Source of the DNA: Jejuia sp. UBA6058 | GTDB taxonomy: Bacteria > Bacteroidota > Bacteroidia > Flavobacteriales > Flavobacteriaceae | Assembly: GCA_002428965.1 (NCBI GenBank) | Contig: DIYI01000017.1 | Location: 62,001 to 126,000, forward strand | Direction of reading: 5' to 3' | DNA: 64,000 nt | Part shown: positions 58,789 through 64,000 of the stretch, piece after piece | Position numbering within the stretch: position 1 is the stretch's first letter | Layout of the letters: every line of letters starts with the position of its first letter | Program-made: the position numbers and the translations under genes | The notes under the pieces: model-generated | What the model saw: the letters and a program-made list of their open reading frames with translations, nothing else | Told to the model about the DNA's origin: nothing | The model's database searches: none

Positions 58789-58816
58789 ACCCTGAACTTC
58801 TTTCAGGGTATTTTTT
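58789..58816 (+). terminator. terminator of the SRPBCC gene within R2 palindrome
   Basis: ACCCTGAA-CTTCT-TTCAGGGT (58789-58809) then ATTTTTT: a perfect 8-bp stem with T-run. The left arm is part of repeat family R2 (copy 1 at 56574), so a repeat has been adopted as terminator. Confidence 0.8.
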
Positions 58817-58857
58817 AGTTTAAATTTGAGATGCTGAAACGAGTTTTGCATGACATC
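58789..58857. repeat. intergenic palindrome family R2, copy 2
   Basis: CTGAACTTCTTTCAG (from 58792) and CTGAAACGAGTTTTGCATGAC (58834 on) are inverted counterparts as in copy 1, with the outer TGAC border kept. Confidence 0.6.
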
Positions 58858-58866
58858 TTTTAAAAA

Positions 58867-59232
58867 ATGAAACAAGTTTTACTAGTATTTTTGGGTGGTG
58901 GATTTGGTAGCGTACTGCGCTATCTTATTGGCAAATTTTTAAATAGCACCGAAAATGGGATTCCTTACGGTACGTTTGCAGCTAATATTTTAGGAAGCCT
59001 ACTTATTGGTATTATTTTAGGTTTAGCTGCTAAAAATGATTCACTTACGCAAAACCAAACCTTATTATTGGCAACAGGATTTTGTGGAGGCTTCACCACC
59101 TTCTCTACCTTTGCTTACGAAAACCATGTATTTTTAAAATCTGGGGATTTTACAAGTTTTGCTATTTATACCATTGCTAGTTTTATTATTGGATTTTTGG
59201 CAGTTTTTGCTGGGATGTATTTGGTTAAGTGA
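58867..59232 (+). CDS. crcB: CrcB/Fluc fluoride channel
   Basis: A 121-residue four-helix membrane protein: GGGFGSVLRYLIGKFLN, GTFAANILGSLLIGIILG and LATGFCGGFTTFSTFAYENHVFL match CrcB, which forms antiparallel dimers exporting fluoride. The pore residues N (AANILG) and F/T (FTTFSTF) are intact. I see no fluoride riboswitch in the leader. It is 13 bp upstream of a lipoprotein gene on the same strand. Confidence 0.94.
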   Translation: MKQVLLVFLGGGFGSVLRYLIGKFLNSTENGIPYGTFAANILGSLLIGIILGLAAKNDSLTQNQTLLLATGFCGGFTTFSTFAYENHVFLKSGDFTSFAIYTIASFIIGFLAVFAGMYLVK

Positions 59233-59245
59233 ATCTACATTAAGA

Positions 59246-60028
59246 ATGAAATACGTCAATAAAATTTTTATTGTAATTACTCTTATTGCTCTTATGAGTT
59301 GTGGATCTAGAAATTTGATAACGGGAGGTATTCAAGGTCATAAAATATATTTATGGAGTCCTATGTATGGTGTTGGAGAAACATTTGAATTTAAGAAGGA
59401 TGATACTTTTATTTTTAAATGGCAGCAAGGTCTCATTCAAGGAGAGACTATAGGAAGTTACACTAAGAAAGAGAGTAGTTTGTTTTTAAGTAGCTCGAAG
59501 CAACCTGTGAAGACTGAAAAGTTTAAAATAAAAAGCCTGTCGAATACTAAAAATGATAAAGAATATTATGTAAAAGTGATTGATAAAAAAAACGCACCTT
59601 TTGGATATGCTAATTGTTTTTTTATTAAAAATGACAGCATTATTGGAGGAACTTTAGCGAAAGAAGATGGAGCAATCACTTTCAGTAAAGATGATAATTT
59701 TGACAAAATCTTGATCAGCTTTGTTGCTCATTATGATGCAGAAATTGATTTAAAGGAAATTTCATCTAATTCAATTGAAGTAGTATTGGTTTCAAAGCCA
59801 GAATACTATGAATTTTTTACTAACGAGCTTTTAAAAATACGAGGAAATAAAATTCTGAGATATGACATAGATTCGAATGGAAAGAAAAGACGGAAAGTTT
59901 ACAAAATCAATACTTCCCAAAAATCTTCACACCAGCCTCTACCCGAGTCTTTAAATAATTCTGCCTTGGTACAATTGGGCAAGAATATTTTTCGTTATAG
60001 GCACAATATGGGTTATAGGCTGTATTAA
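59246..60028 (+). CDS. lipoprotein of unknown function
   Basis: A 260-residue lipoprotein with lipobox LIALMSC (Cys20 by the ATG 59246 start) followed by GSRN. The body is beta-rich (YLWSPMYGVGETFEFKKDDTFIFKWQQGLIQGETIGSYTKKESSLFLSSSK; a DAEIDLKEIS motif later) and resembles small Bacteroidota surface lipoproteins. The open frame begins earlier (59159) but those residues come from the crcB region. Its last 122 bp overlap the convergent DUF1684 gene, so its natural C-terminus may have been lost. No family recognised. Confidence 0.7.
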   Translation: MKYVNKIFIVITLIALMSCGSRNLITGGIQGHKIYLWSPMYGVGETFEFKKDDTFIFKWQQGLIQGETIGSYTKKESSLFLSSSKQPVKTEKFKIKSLSNTKNDKEYYVKVIDKKNAPFGYANCFFIKNDSIIGGTLAKEDGAITFSKDDNFDKILISFVAHYDAEIDLKEISSNSIEVVLVSKPEYYEFFTNELLKIRGNKILRYDIDSNGKKRRKVYKINTSQKSSHQPLPESLNNSALVQLGKNIFRYRHNMGYRLY

Positions 60029-60554
60029 AATCAATAACTAATTTTTCTCCTTGTGGAATTTGAGTGTTAATATAGCGTCCACCACCGTAGCTTTCCAATC
60101 CGTTGGTTTCATCTAAAAATGGCAAAAACAAGTCATTAGAAATACCACCAAAGGTTTCTAGTACTTCTTTAAAAATATCAAGATTAAAAGTCTTCCCTTT
60201 TAGTTGAAATGATACTTCTCCGTATTTTACATACAATGGTTTACGGTCTGTTGTGGTTTTCATTTCAAAAGGTTGCTCGTCTGGAGTTCTTTTAAAATCT
60301 GCTTTTACAACATAAATAGAATCAAACTTAAAGAAATCTAATCCTTCAAACCTTTTAAGGTCTTTCTTTTTTAGCGGAGATGTGCTAGCATCTTTATAAA
60401 AGGCGTTTAATTCTTTTTGAAATGGCGTATCACCTTTTAAAGGTCGTTTTTTTTGTGAACAACTGGTAGAGAACAAAGCCAAAACAAGTACAAAAGAAAT
60501 AAGGTATTTGAAGGTTTTTGGCTGGCAAGCCCGCGTTAGGGATTGCAGGGGCAT
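59907..60554 (-). CDS. DUF1684 lipoprotein with repeat-derived start
   Basis: A 215-residue lipoprotein: the signal FKYLISFVLVLALFSTSC ends at a lipobox Cys, followed by SQKKRPLKGDTPFQKELNAFYKDAS and a DUF1684 domain (about 75-215, KRFEGLDFFKFDSIYVVKADFKRTPDEQPFEMKTTT, FLDETNGLESYGGGRYINTQIPQGEKLVIDFNTAYNPYCAYNEKYSCPIVPRQNYLKTRVEAG). The only ATG for this start (60554) and about ten N-terminal residues lie inside repeat R1 copy 2; the frame open to 60740 consists of further repeat sequence. Function unknown; related proteins are exported. Confidence 0.8.
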   Translation of the reverse strand: MPLQSLTRACQPKTFKYLISFVLVLALFSTSCSQKKRPLKGDTPFQKELNAFYKDASTSPLKKKDLKRFEGLDFFKFDSIYVVKADFKRTPDEQPFEMKTTTDRKPLYVKYGEVSFQLKGKTFNLDIFKEVLETFGGISNDLFLPFLDETNGLESYGGGRYINTQIPQGEKLVIDFNTAYNPYCAYNEKYSCPIVPRQNYLKTRVEAGVKIFGKY

Positions 60555-60716
60555 CCTTTTTAAAATTTTAGCAAATTTGCCGTCATTACGAGGAGGCACG
60601 ACGAAGTAATCTGCTTGCATTGAAGAGATTGCTTCACTAGGTTCGCAATGACGTTTTGGGGCTACCGTTTTAAAAAGATATAGCGGAAAGCCCGACCCTA
60701 AAGGGTAACGCCCAAA
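60521..60716 (+). repeat. intergenic repeat family R1, copy 2 (interrupted)
   Basis: Same outer blocks as copy 1 (GTTAGGGATTGCAG... AGCGGAAAGCCCGACCC... GGTAACGCCCAAA) with a central hairpin ATCcTTTTTAAAA/TTTTAAAAAGAT. A second palindromic element (60581-60653) is inserted in the hairpin loop region. It overlaps the start of the DUF1684 gene. Confidence 0.7.
60581..60653. repeat. nested palindromic element inside R1 copy 2
   Basis: CGTCATTACG ... CGCAATGACG with inner GAAGTAATCT/AGATTGCTTC: a long imperfect hairpin of the kind widely seen as bacterial palindromic repeats (GTCATTGCGAGG... family). It has no counterpart in copy 1, so it was inserted after the outer repeat existed. Confidence 0.65.
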
Positions 60717-60739
60717 ACAAAATACTTTTAGCAACTTCA

Positions 60740-61273
60740 TTAATTCTGAGAATTAAAAACTGGGTTAATTTTAAGATTCGCACCATACTGTTGAATCAGA
60801 TCTTCGGTAAAAGTGTCGAACGTATTTTTGTCGGCGAAGGTTTTAATCTTTTCGGGATCAAAATTACCTTGTAAATAATATGCTGTGGTTTCGGTTGCGG
60901 AACTATTGAAAATGATAACATCGGTAACTGCCACACCTGCCTCTCGAACGGATATGATACGTGTGTTATTGGGGTCGTTTTTTCTGAAAACATCAAGATA
61001 ACCGTTTTTGGCTACGTCGTTTATTTCGGTAATTAATGTTTGGCGCTTAAGATTACTGGTGTTTTCAATTTTAATGAATTTGAAATCAGAAATATTGCCT
61101 ATACTATGCTTAATCTCGGGAGAAATATTACTTAAAACGGCTTTCATAAAACTGGGCACCTGAAATGAGGTAGCACCAATATCTGTTTTATGGTGGTCAT
61201 AAAATCCTTGAAAACTACTGCCGCAAGATATCATCAAAAGACTAATGCATATAACAAGAAGTGATTTCTTCAT
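60740..61273 (-). CDS. DUF4252 lipoprotein
   Basis: A 177-residue lipoprotein (lipobox LLMISC, Cys17) with a DUF4252 domain: FQGFYDHHKTDIGATSFQVPSFMKAVLSNISPEIKHSIGNISDFKFIKIENTSN, then GYLDVFRKNDPNNTRIISVREAGVAVTDVIIFNSSATETTAYYLQGNFDPEKI. DUF4252 proteins often accompany ECF sigma and anti-sigma genes in Bacteroidota, but none is adjacent here. Envelope protein of unknown role. Divergent from the small-transcript locus at 61320. Confidence 0.85.
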   Translation of the reverse strand: MKKSLLVICISLLMISCGSSFQGFYDHHKTDIGATSFQVPSFMKAVLSNISPEIKHSIGNISDFKFIKIENTSNLKRQTLITEINDVAKNGYLDVFRKNDPNNTRIISVREAGVAVTDVIIFNSSATETTAYYLQGNFDPEKIKTFADKNTFDTFTEDLIQQYGANLKINPVFNSQN

Positions 61274-61346
61274 TTTAAAAATTTATTAAGGTAAAAATAC
61301 AACTTCCAATTATTTTCTCTAGATTTGAGCTTTCAAAATAAATAAA

Positions 61347-61427
61347 ATGCGTTACAACGTCACAATTTGTAGAAAACAATGGACCGCTTCCTTAAAGCAA
61401 AGGAGTTGGACTTGTTATGTGTTGTGA
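61347..61427 (+). CDS. possible 26-residue peptide within the short transcript
   Basis: A frame MRYNVTICRKQWTASLKQRSWTCYVL lies between the -7 box and the terminator at the distance expected for a start codon. It is basic with two Cys and two Trp. No homologue or paralogue is evident here, so it may be chance; it would be a leader or regulatory peptide if real. Confidence 0.3.
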   Translation: MRYNVTICRKQWTASLKQRSWTCYVL

Positions 61428-61457
61428 TGTTATGAATTAAACGTTTACAGATATATT

Positions 61458-61490
61458 AAAAGTCCGACTTCATTCCAAGTCGGACTTTTT
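61458..61490 (+). terminator. intrinsic terminator upstream of the MFS operon
   Basis: 13-bp perfect stem with CATTCC loop and T-run. It has no normal gene upstream on its strand, which is why a small transcript or leader is suspected. Confidence 0.9.
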
Positions 61491-61556
61491 GTTTTTACAC
61501 ACATTTCAAAATAAATCAAAATCAATATATGTAGAAAATTAGAACTATTAGAACTC

Positions 61557-62768
61557 ATGAAAACACTATTTAACAATTACCTGAATACTTTTAAAGGTTT
61601 ATCAGCTGAAGTTTGGTGGCTTGCCTTAATTACGCTTATTAATAGGGCCGGCACCATGGTAATTCCGTTTTTATCATTATACCTAACAGAAGATTTGGGC
61701 TTTACCCTCAGTAATGTGGGAACAGTTATGGCGTGTTTTGGATTGGGTTCTGTTACAGGTTCCTGGTTAGGCGGCAAACTAACAGACAAAATAGGCTACT
61801 ACAAAGTTATGGTAAGAAGCTTATTAAGTACTGGTGTTTTATTTATTGCGTTACAATTTTTGCATACGTTTTACAGCTTGTGCTTAGGTATTTTCTTGGT
61901 GATGGTAGTGGCGGATATGTTTCGTCCTGCCATGTTTGTAGCACTTAGTGCCTATAGTAAACCCGAGAATAAAACGAGAAGCGTAACGCTTATACGTTTA
62001 GCCATAAATTTAGGTTTTTCCGCTGGACCTGCAGTTGGGGGTATTATCATAACTTCTATTGGCTACGGTGGATTGTTTTGGATAGATGGGATTACCTGTC
62101 TTTTAGCCACAATACTATTGGTATTAGTATTGAATCCTAAAAAATCAAAAGTTTTGGATGTGGTGAAAGTAGAGAACCCCGAACCTGCGCGTAAGGACAA
62201 AGCATTTTTAATATTCTTGTGTGCCATGTTTTTGTTTGGATTTATCTTTTTACAGTACTTCTCTACAATGCCGTTGTACTACAGAGATAGACATGTTTTG
62301 AGTGAGTTTGAAATTGGATTGCTTCTGGGGATGAATGGGTTCGTCATTTTCCTTTTAGAAATGCCACTCATCAGCTGGCTAGAAAAAAGTGGATTAACGA
62401 AAGTATCCTTGATTTTGATAGGAGCCTTTTTGACTGCTTTGAGTTTTTTAGTGTTGAATTTTACAAATTGGACAGGTATTTTGGTTATAGGAATGTTACT
62501 CATGACGATTGGTGAAATGATTGCTTTTCCCTTCTCTAACGCTTTTGCATATGATAGAGCAAGTAAAGGCAACCAAGGTGAATATATGGCACTATATACG
62601 ATTGCATTCTCATTGTCTCACATATTTAGTCATAAAACAGGAATGGAAATGGTAGCGCGTTTGTACTATGATAATACTTGGTATATCATTACAGGAATAG
62701 GCGGTATTTGTGTATTTTTATTGTTCATTTTAAAAGGCTATTTAAGCACTAAAACTAAAAATGCATAA
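61557..62768 (+). CDS. MFS transporter, drug-efflux type
   Basis: A 403-residue protein with about twelve transmembrane segments. Motif A in GSVTGSWLGGKLTDKIGYYKVM (GxxxDxxGxxx) and FSAGPAVGGI (motif C-like, GPxxGG) are visible, pointing to proton-driven export of the DHA1 drug-efflux type. The N-terminal AEVWWLALITLINRAGTMVIPFLSLYLTEDLGFTLSNVG is standard. First gene of an operon with a YpdA-like reductase (adjacent, no gap) and a VOC protein, behind a terminator-bearing leader. Confidence 0.88.
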   Translation: MKTLFNNYLNTFKGLSAEVWWLALITLINRAGTMVIPFLSLYLTEDLGFTLSNVGTVMACFGLGSVTGSWLGGKLTDKIGYYKVMVRSLLSTGVLFIALQFLHTFYSLCLGIFLVMVVADMFRPAMFVALSAYSKPENKTRSVTLIRLAINLGFSAGPAVGGIIITSIGYGGLFWIDGITCLLATILLVLVLNPKKSKVLDVVKVENPEPARKDKAFLIFLCAMFLFGFIFLQYFSTMPLYYRDRHVLSEFEIGLLLGMNGFVIFLLEMPLISWLEKSGLTKVSLILIGAFLTALSFLVLNFTNWTGILVIGMLLMTIGEMIAFPFSNAFAYDRASKGNQGEYMALYTIAFSLSHIFSHKTGMEMVARLYYDNTWYIITGIGGICVFLLFILKGYLSTKTKNA

Positions 62769-63737
62769 ATGATTGATGTTATTATTATCGGTGGAGGCCC
62801 CATTGGAATTGCATGTGCTTTAGAGTGCAAAAAACGAGACTGGAATTATTTAATTTTAGAAAAGGGAGCGTTGACTAACTCCCTTTTCAATTATCCAAAA
62901 AATATGACCTTCTTCTCTACTTCAGAAAAGTTAGAGATTGACGGGATTCCTTTTATCAGTAAAAACCCAAAACCTAATCGCGATGAGGCCTTGGAGTACT
63001 ATAGACGTGTAGCAACTTCAAACGAAATCAATATCAACCTTTTTGAGACAGTTGAACAGATTTCAAAAGATGATGGTGTTTTTAAGGTGAAAACCGATAA
63101 AAACACTTACCAATCACAAAAATTGATTTTAGCTACTGGTTTTTATGATATCCCTAATTTGATTGACGTTCCTGGCGAAGATTTACCTAAAGTAACCCAT
63201 TATTATAAAGAGGCACATCCTTATGCAATGCAAGATATTGTGGTGGTTGGTGCCAGTAATTCTTCTGTGGATGCTGCTTTAGAAATATATCGTAAAGGCG
63301 GCAATGTAACGATGATTATTCGTGGTGAAGGTATTGGTAAACGTGTAAAATATTGGGTGCGTCCAGATATTATCAATCGTATTGATGAAGGCAGTATTAA
63401 AGCCTATTTTAATGCAGAAATTATCGAAATTAAGCAAAAGGAATTGACTTTTAAATCGCCTGAAGGCATCAAAACTATTTCTAATGATTTTGTTATTGCT
63501 CTAACGGGTTACAAGCCAAATTTTAAATTACTGAATCAGATCGGTATTGAACAATCAGAAGATGAAAAACGTTTACCAAAGTATAATCCAGAAACTATGG
63601 AAACCAATGTTTCTGGTGTGTATTTGGCTGGTGTTATTTGTGGCGGTATGGAAACCCACAAATGGTTTATAGAAAATAGTCGCATTCATGCAAAACAAAT
63701 AGCAGAACATATCGCTTCAACAGGTGTTAGTTCATGA
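62769..63737 (+). CDS. ypdA: YpdA-family FAD/NAD(P)H disulphide reductase
   Basis: A 322-residue flavoprotein: FAD site GGGPIGIACALECKKRDWNYLILEKG, NAD(P)H site VVGASNSSVDAALEIYRKGGNVTMI, and the C-terminal FAD motif VSGVYLAGVICGGMETHKWF. It lacks the CxxC of thioredoxin reductase, as YpdA does, and matches the putative bacillithiol-disulphide reductase family. Some Bacteroidota make bacillithiol; other substrates are possible. ATG follows the MFS stop directly and the stop overlaps the next start by 4 bp. Confidence 0.9.
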   Translation: MIDVIIIGGGPIGIACALECKKRDWNYLILEKGALTNSLFNYPKNMTFFSTSEKLEIDGIPFISKNPKPNRDEALEYYRRVATSNEININLFETVEQISKDDGVFKVKTDKNTYQSQKLILATGFYDIPNLIDVPGEDLPKVTHYYKEAHPYAMQDIVVVGASNSSVDAALEIYRKGGNVTMIIRGEGIGKRVKYWVRPDIINRIDEGSIKAYFNAEIIEIKQKELTFKSPEGIKTISNDFVIALTGYKPNFKLLNQIGIEQSEDEKRLPKYNPETMETNVSGVYLAGVICGGMETHKWFIENSRIHAKQIAEHIASTGVSS

Positions 63738-64000
63738 ATTTAAATCAAGTTACCATACCGTCTCTGGATGTTGAAAAAGCCATTGGGTTTTACAAAATTT
63801 TAGGCTTAAAACTAATCGTCGAAGCATTACCAAAGTATGCGCGTTTTGAATTTACAGATGGCGAGAGCACGTTTTCAATTCATAAAGTTGATGCTTTGTC
63901 TAAAGAAAGTGGTGTTAGTATTTATTTTGAAGACGACGATTTAGATGAATTAGTTGATGTGCTTCAAAAGAAAGGTATTGTATTTGAAAGTATTCCTGAA
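63734..64000 (+). CDS. VOC-family protein (3' end outside window)
   Basis: 89 codons of a VOC/glyoxalase-like protein: MNLNQVTIPSLDVEKAIGFYKILGLKLIVEALPKYARFEF, then STFSIHKVD and VSIYFEDDDLDELVDVLQKKGIVFESIPE. The start overlaps the YpdA-like stop (ATGA), so it is the third gene of the operon. Its first beta-alpha-beta module with the H/Q-type metal-site region is complete. The remainder lies to the right of the window. Confidence 0.85.
   Translation, partial: MNLNQVTIPSLDVEKAIGFYKILGLKLIVEALPKYARFEFTDGESTFSIHKVDALSKESGVSIYFEDDDLDELVDVLQKKGIVFESIPE

Larger units (their letters stand above)
61320..61490 (+). ncRNA. putative short transcript with own promoter, structure and terminator
   Basis: A TAGATTTG -7 box (61320-61327), about 120 nt of sequence and a strong terminator AAAAGTCCGACTT-CATTCC-AAGTCGGACTTTT (61458-61489) form a compact unit before the MFS gene. 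Inside, 61353-61365 can pair with 61422-61434 (11 of 13 positions, two G-U, one mismatch). It may be a small RNA, a small mRNA or a terminator-controlled leader of the MFS operon. Confidence 0.5.

Noticed and set aside
58777..58866. Fluoride riboswitch before crcB
   Set aside because: The gap is occupied by the R2 palindrome and a terminator; the conserved fluoride-motif bases are not seen.
60555..60740. Upstream extension of the DUF1684 frame (62 residues)
   Set aside because: It is translated repeat sequence, including the typical CEPSEAI and RNDG residues of a palindromic element, with no protein character.
1..64000. tRNA, rRNA, insertion sequences, prophage or CRISPR-Cas genes
   Set aside because: None recognised by reading; no transposase, integrase, phage or Cas-like protein among the frames. 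A covariance-model search for tRNAs was not possible here.

Overview
The window reads as chromosome of a Flavobacteriaceae bacterium (Bacteroidota). The DNA is AT-rich, genes start without Shine-Dalgarno sequences, many starts are preceded by the Bacteroidota -7 box TAnnTTTG, and the gene families are typical of the group: a SusC/RagA-like TonB receptor with a carboxypeptidase-regulatory N-domain, DUF3857/transglutaminase, DUF1835, DUF4251, DUF4252 and DUF4920 proteins, an E1 alpha-beta fusion, stand-alone MnmD, a fused ThrA and a YpdA-like reductase. I recognise no rRNA, tRNA, CRISPR array, insertion sequence or prophage. The genus cannot be fixed from this stretch.

Layout. 1-4.3 kb: a membrane hydrolase cut by the left edge, a large transglutaminase-like protein and an SPFH lipoprotein. 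4.6-9.4 kb: a tight minus-strand operon of TonB receptor, M29/NicX-like metalloenzyme, NCS1 permease and perhaps a 47-residue membrane peptide, which looks like uptake and breakdown of an unknown N-heterocycle. 9.5-16.6 kb: an unknown protein, an MltF-like lytic transglycosylase, a deoxyribonucleotidase, an SDR plus quinone-oxidoreductase pair controlled by a divergent HxlR regulator with two matching palindromic operators, and an M23/LysM peptidase. 16.6-19.4 kb: a membrane-anchored winged-helix regulator next to a secreted protein whose promoter carries a 10-bp direct repeat, a lipoprotein and an intradiol-dioxygenase-like protein. 19.6-25.3 kb: the four-gene ligase-associated DNA repair operon (exonuclease, ATP-dependent ligase, Lhr-type helicase, PdeM). 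25.4-33.6 kb: Hsp20, DUF4251 lipoprotein, GT9 transferase, helicase, S9 peptidase, aldo/keto reductase and a secreted unknown.

33.9-34.9 kb is the most unusual locus: two paralogous 28-residue cationic peptides, a related 43-residue peptide and an ExbD protein in series, the peptides preceded by ATCAATC-rich leaders. They share 22 of 28 residues while ten shared residues use different codons, so selection acts on the protein. 34.9-43.8 kb holds ordinary metabolism (E1 dehydrogenase, 2OG oxygenase, SUI1 factor, nucleoside phosphorylase, cytosolic periplasmic-binding-fold protein, TlpA thioredoxin, Nnr repair enzyme).

43.9-49.3 kb is the threonine operon thrA-thrB-thrC, preceded by a Thr-rich leader peptide and interrupted by a four-helix-bundle (23S IVS-type) gene flanked by heptanucleotide repeats. 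49.4-56.5 kb: NUDIX, AraC/VOC pair, fasciclin protein divergent from an ECF sigma/anti-sigma pair, TIGR01777 SDR, mnmD, DUF4920 and ilvE. 56.5-61.5 kb is rich in short palindromic repeats, including one element nested inside another that now supplies the start codon of a DUF1684 lipoprotein, and small transcription units. The right end is an operon of MFS transporter, YpdA-like reductase and a VOC protein cut by the window edge.
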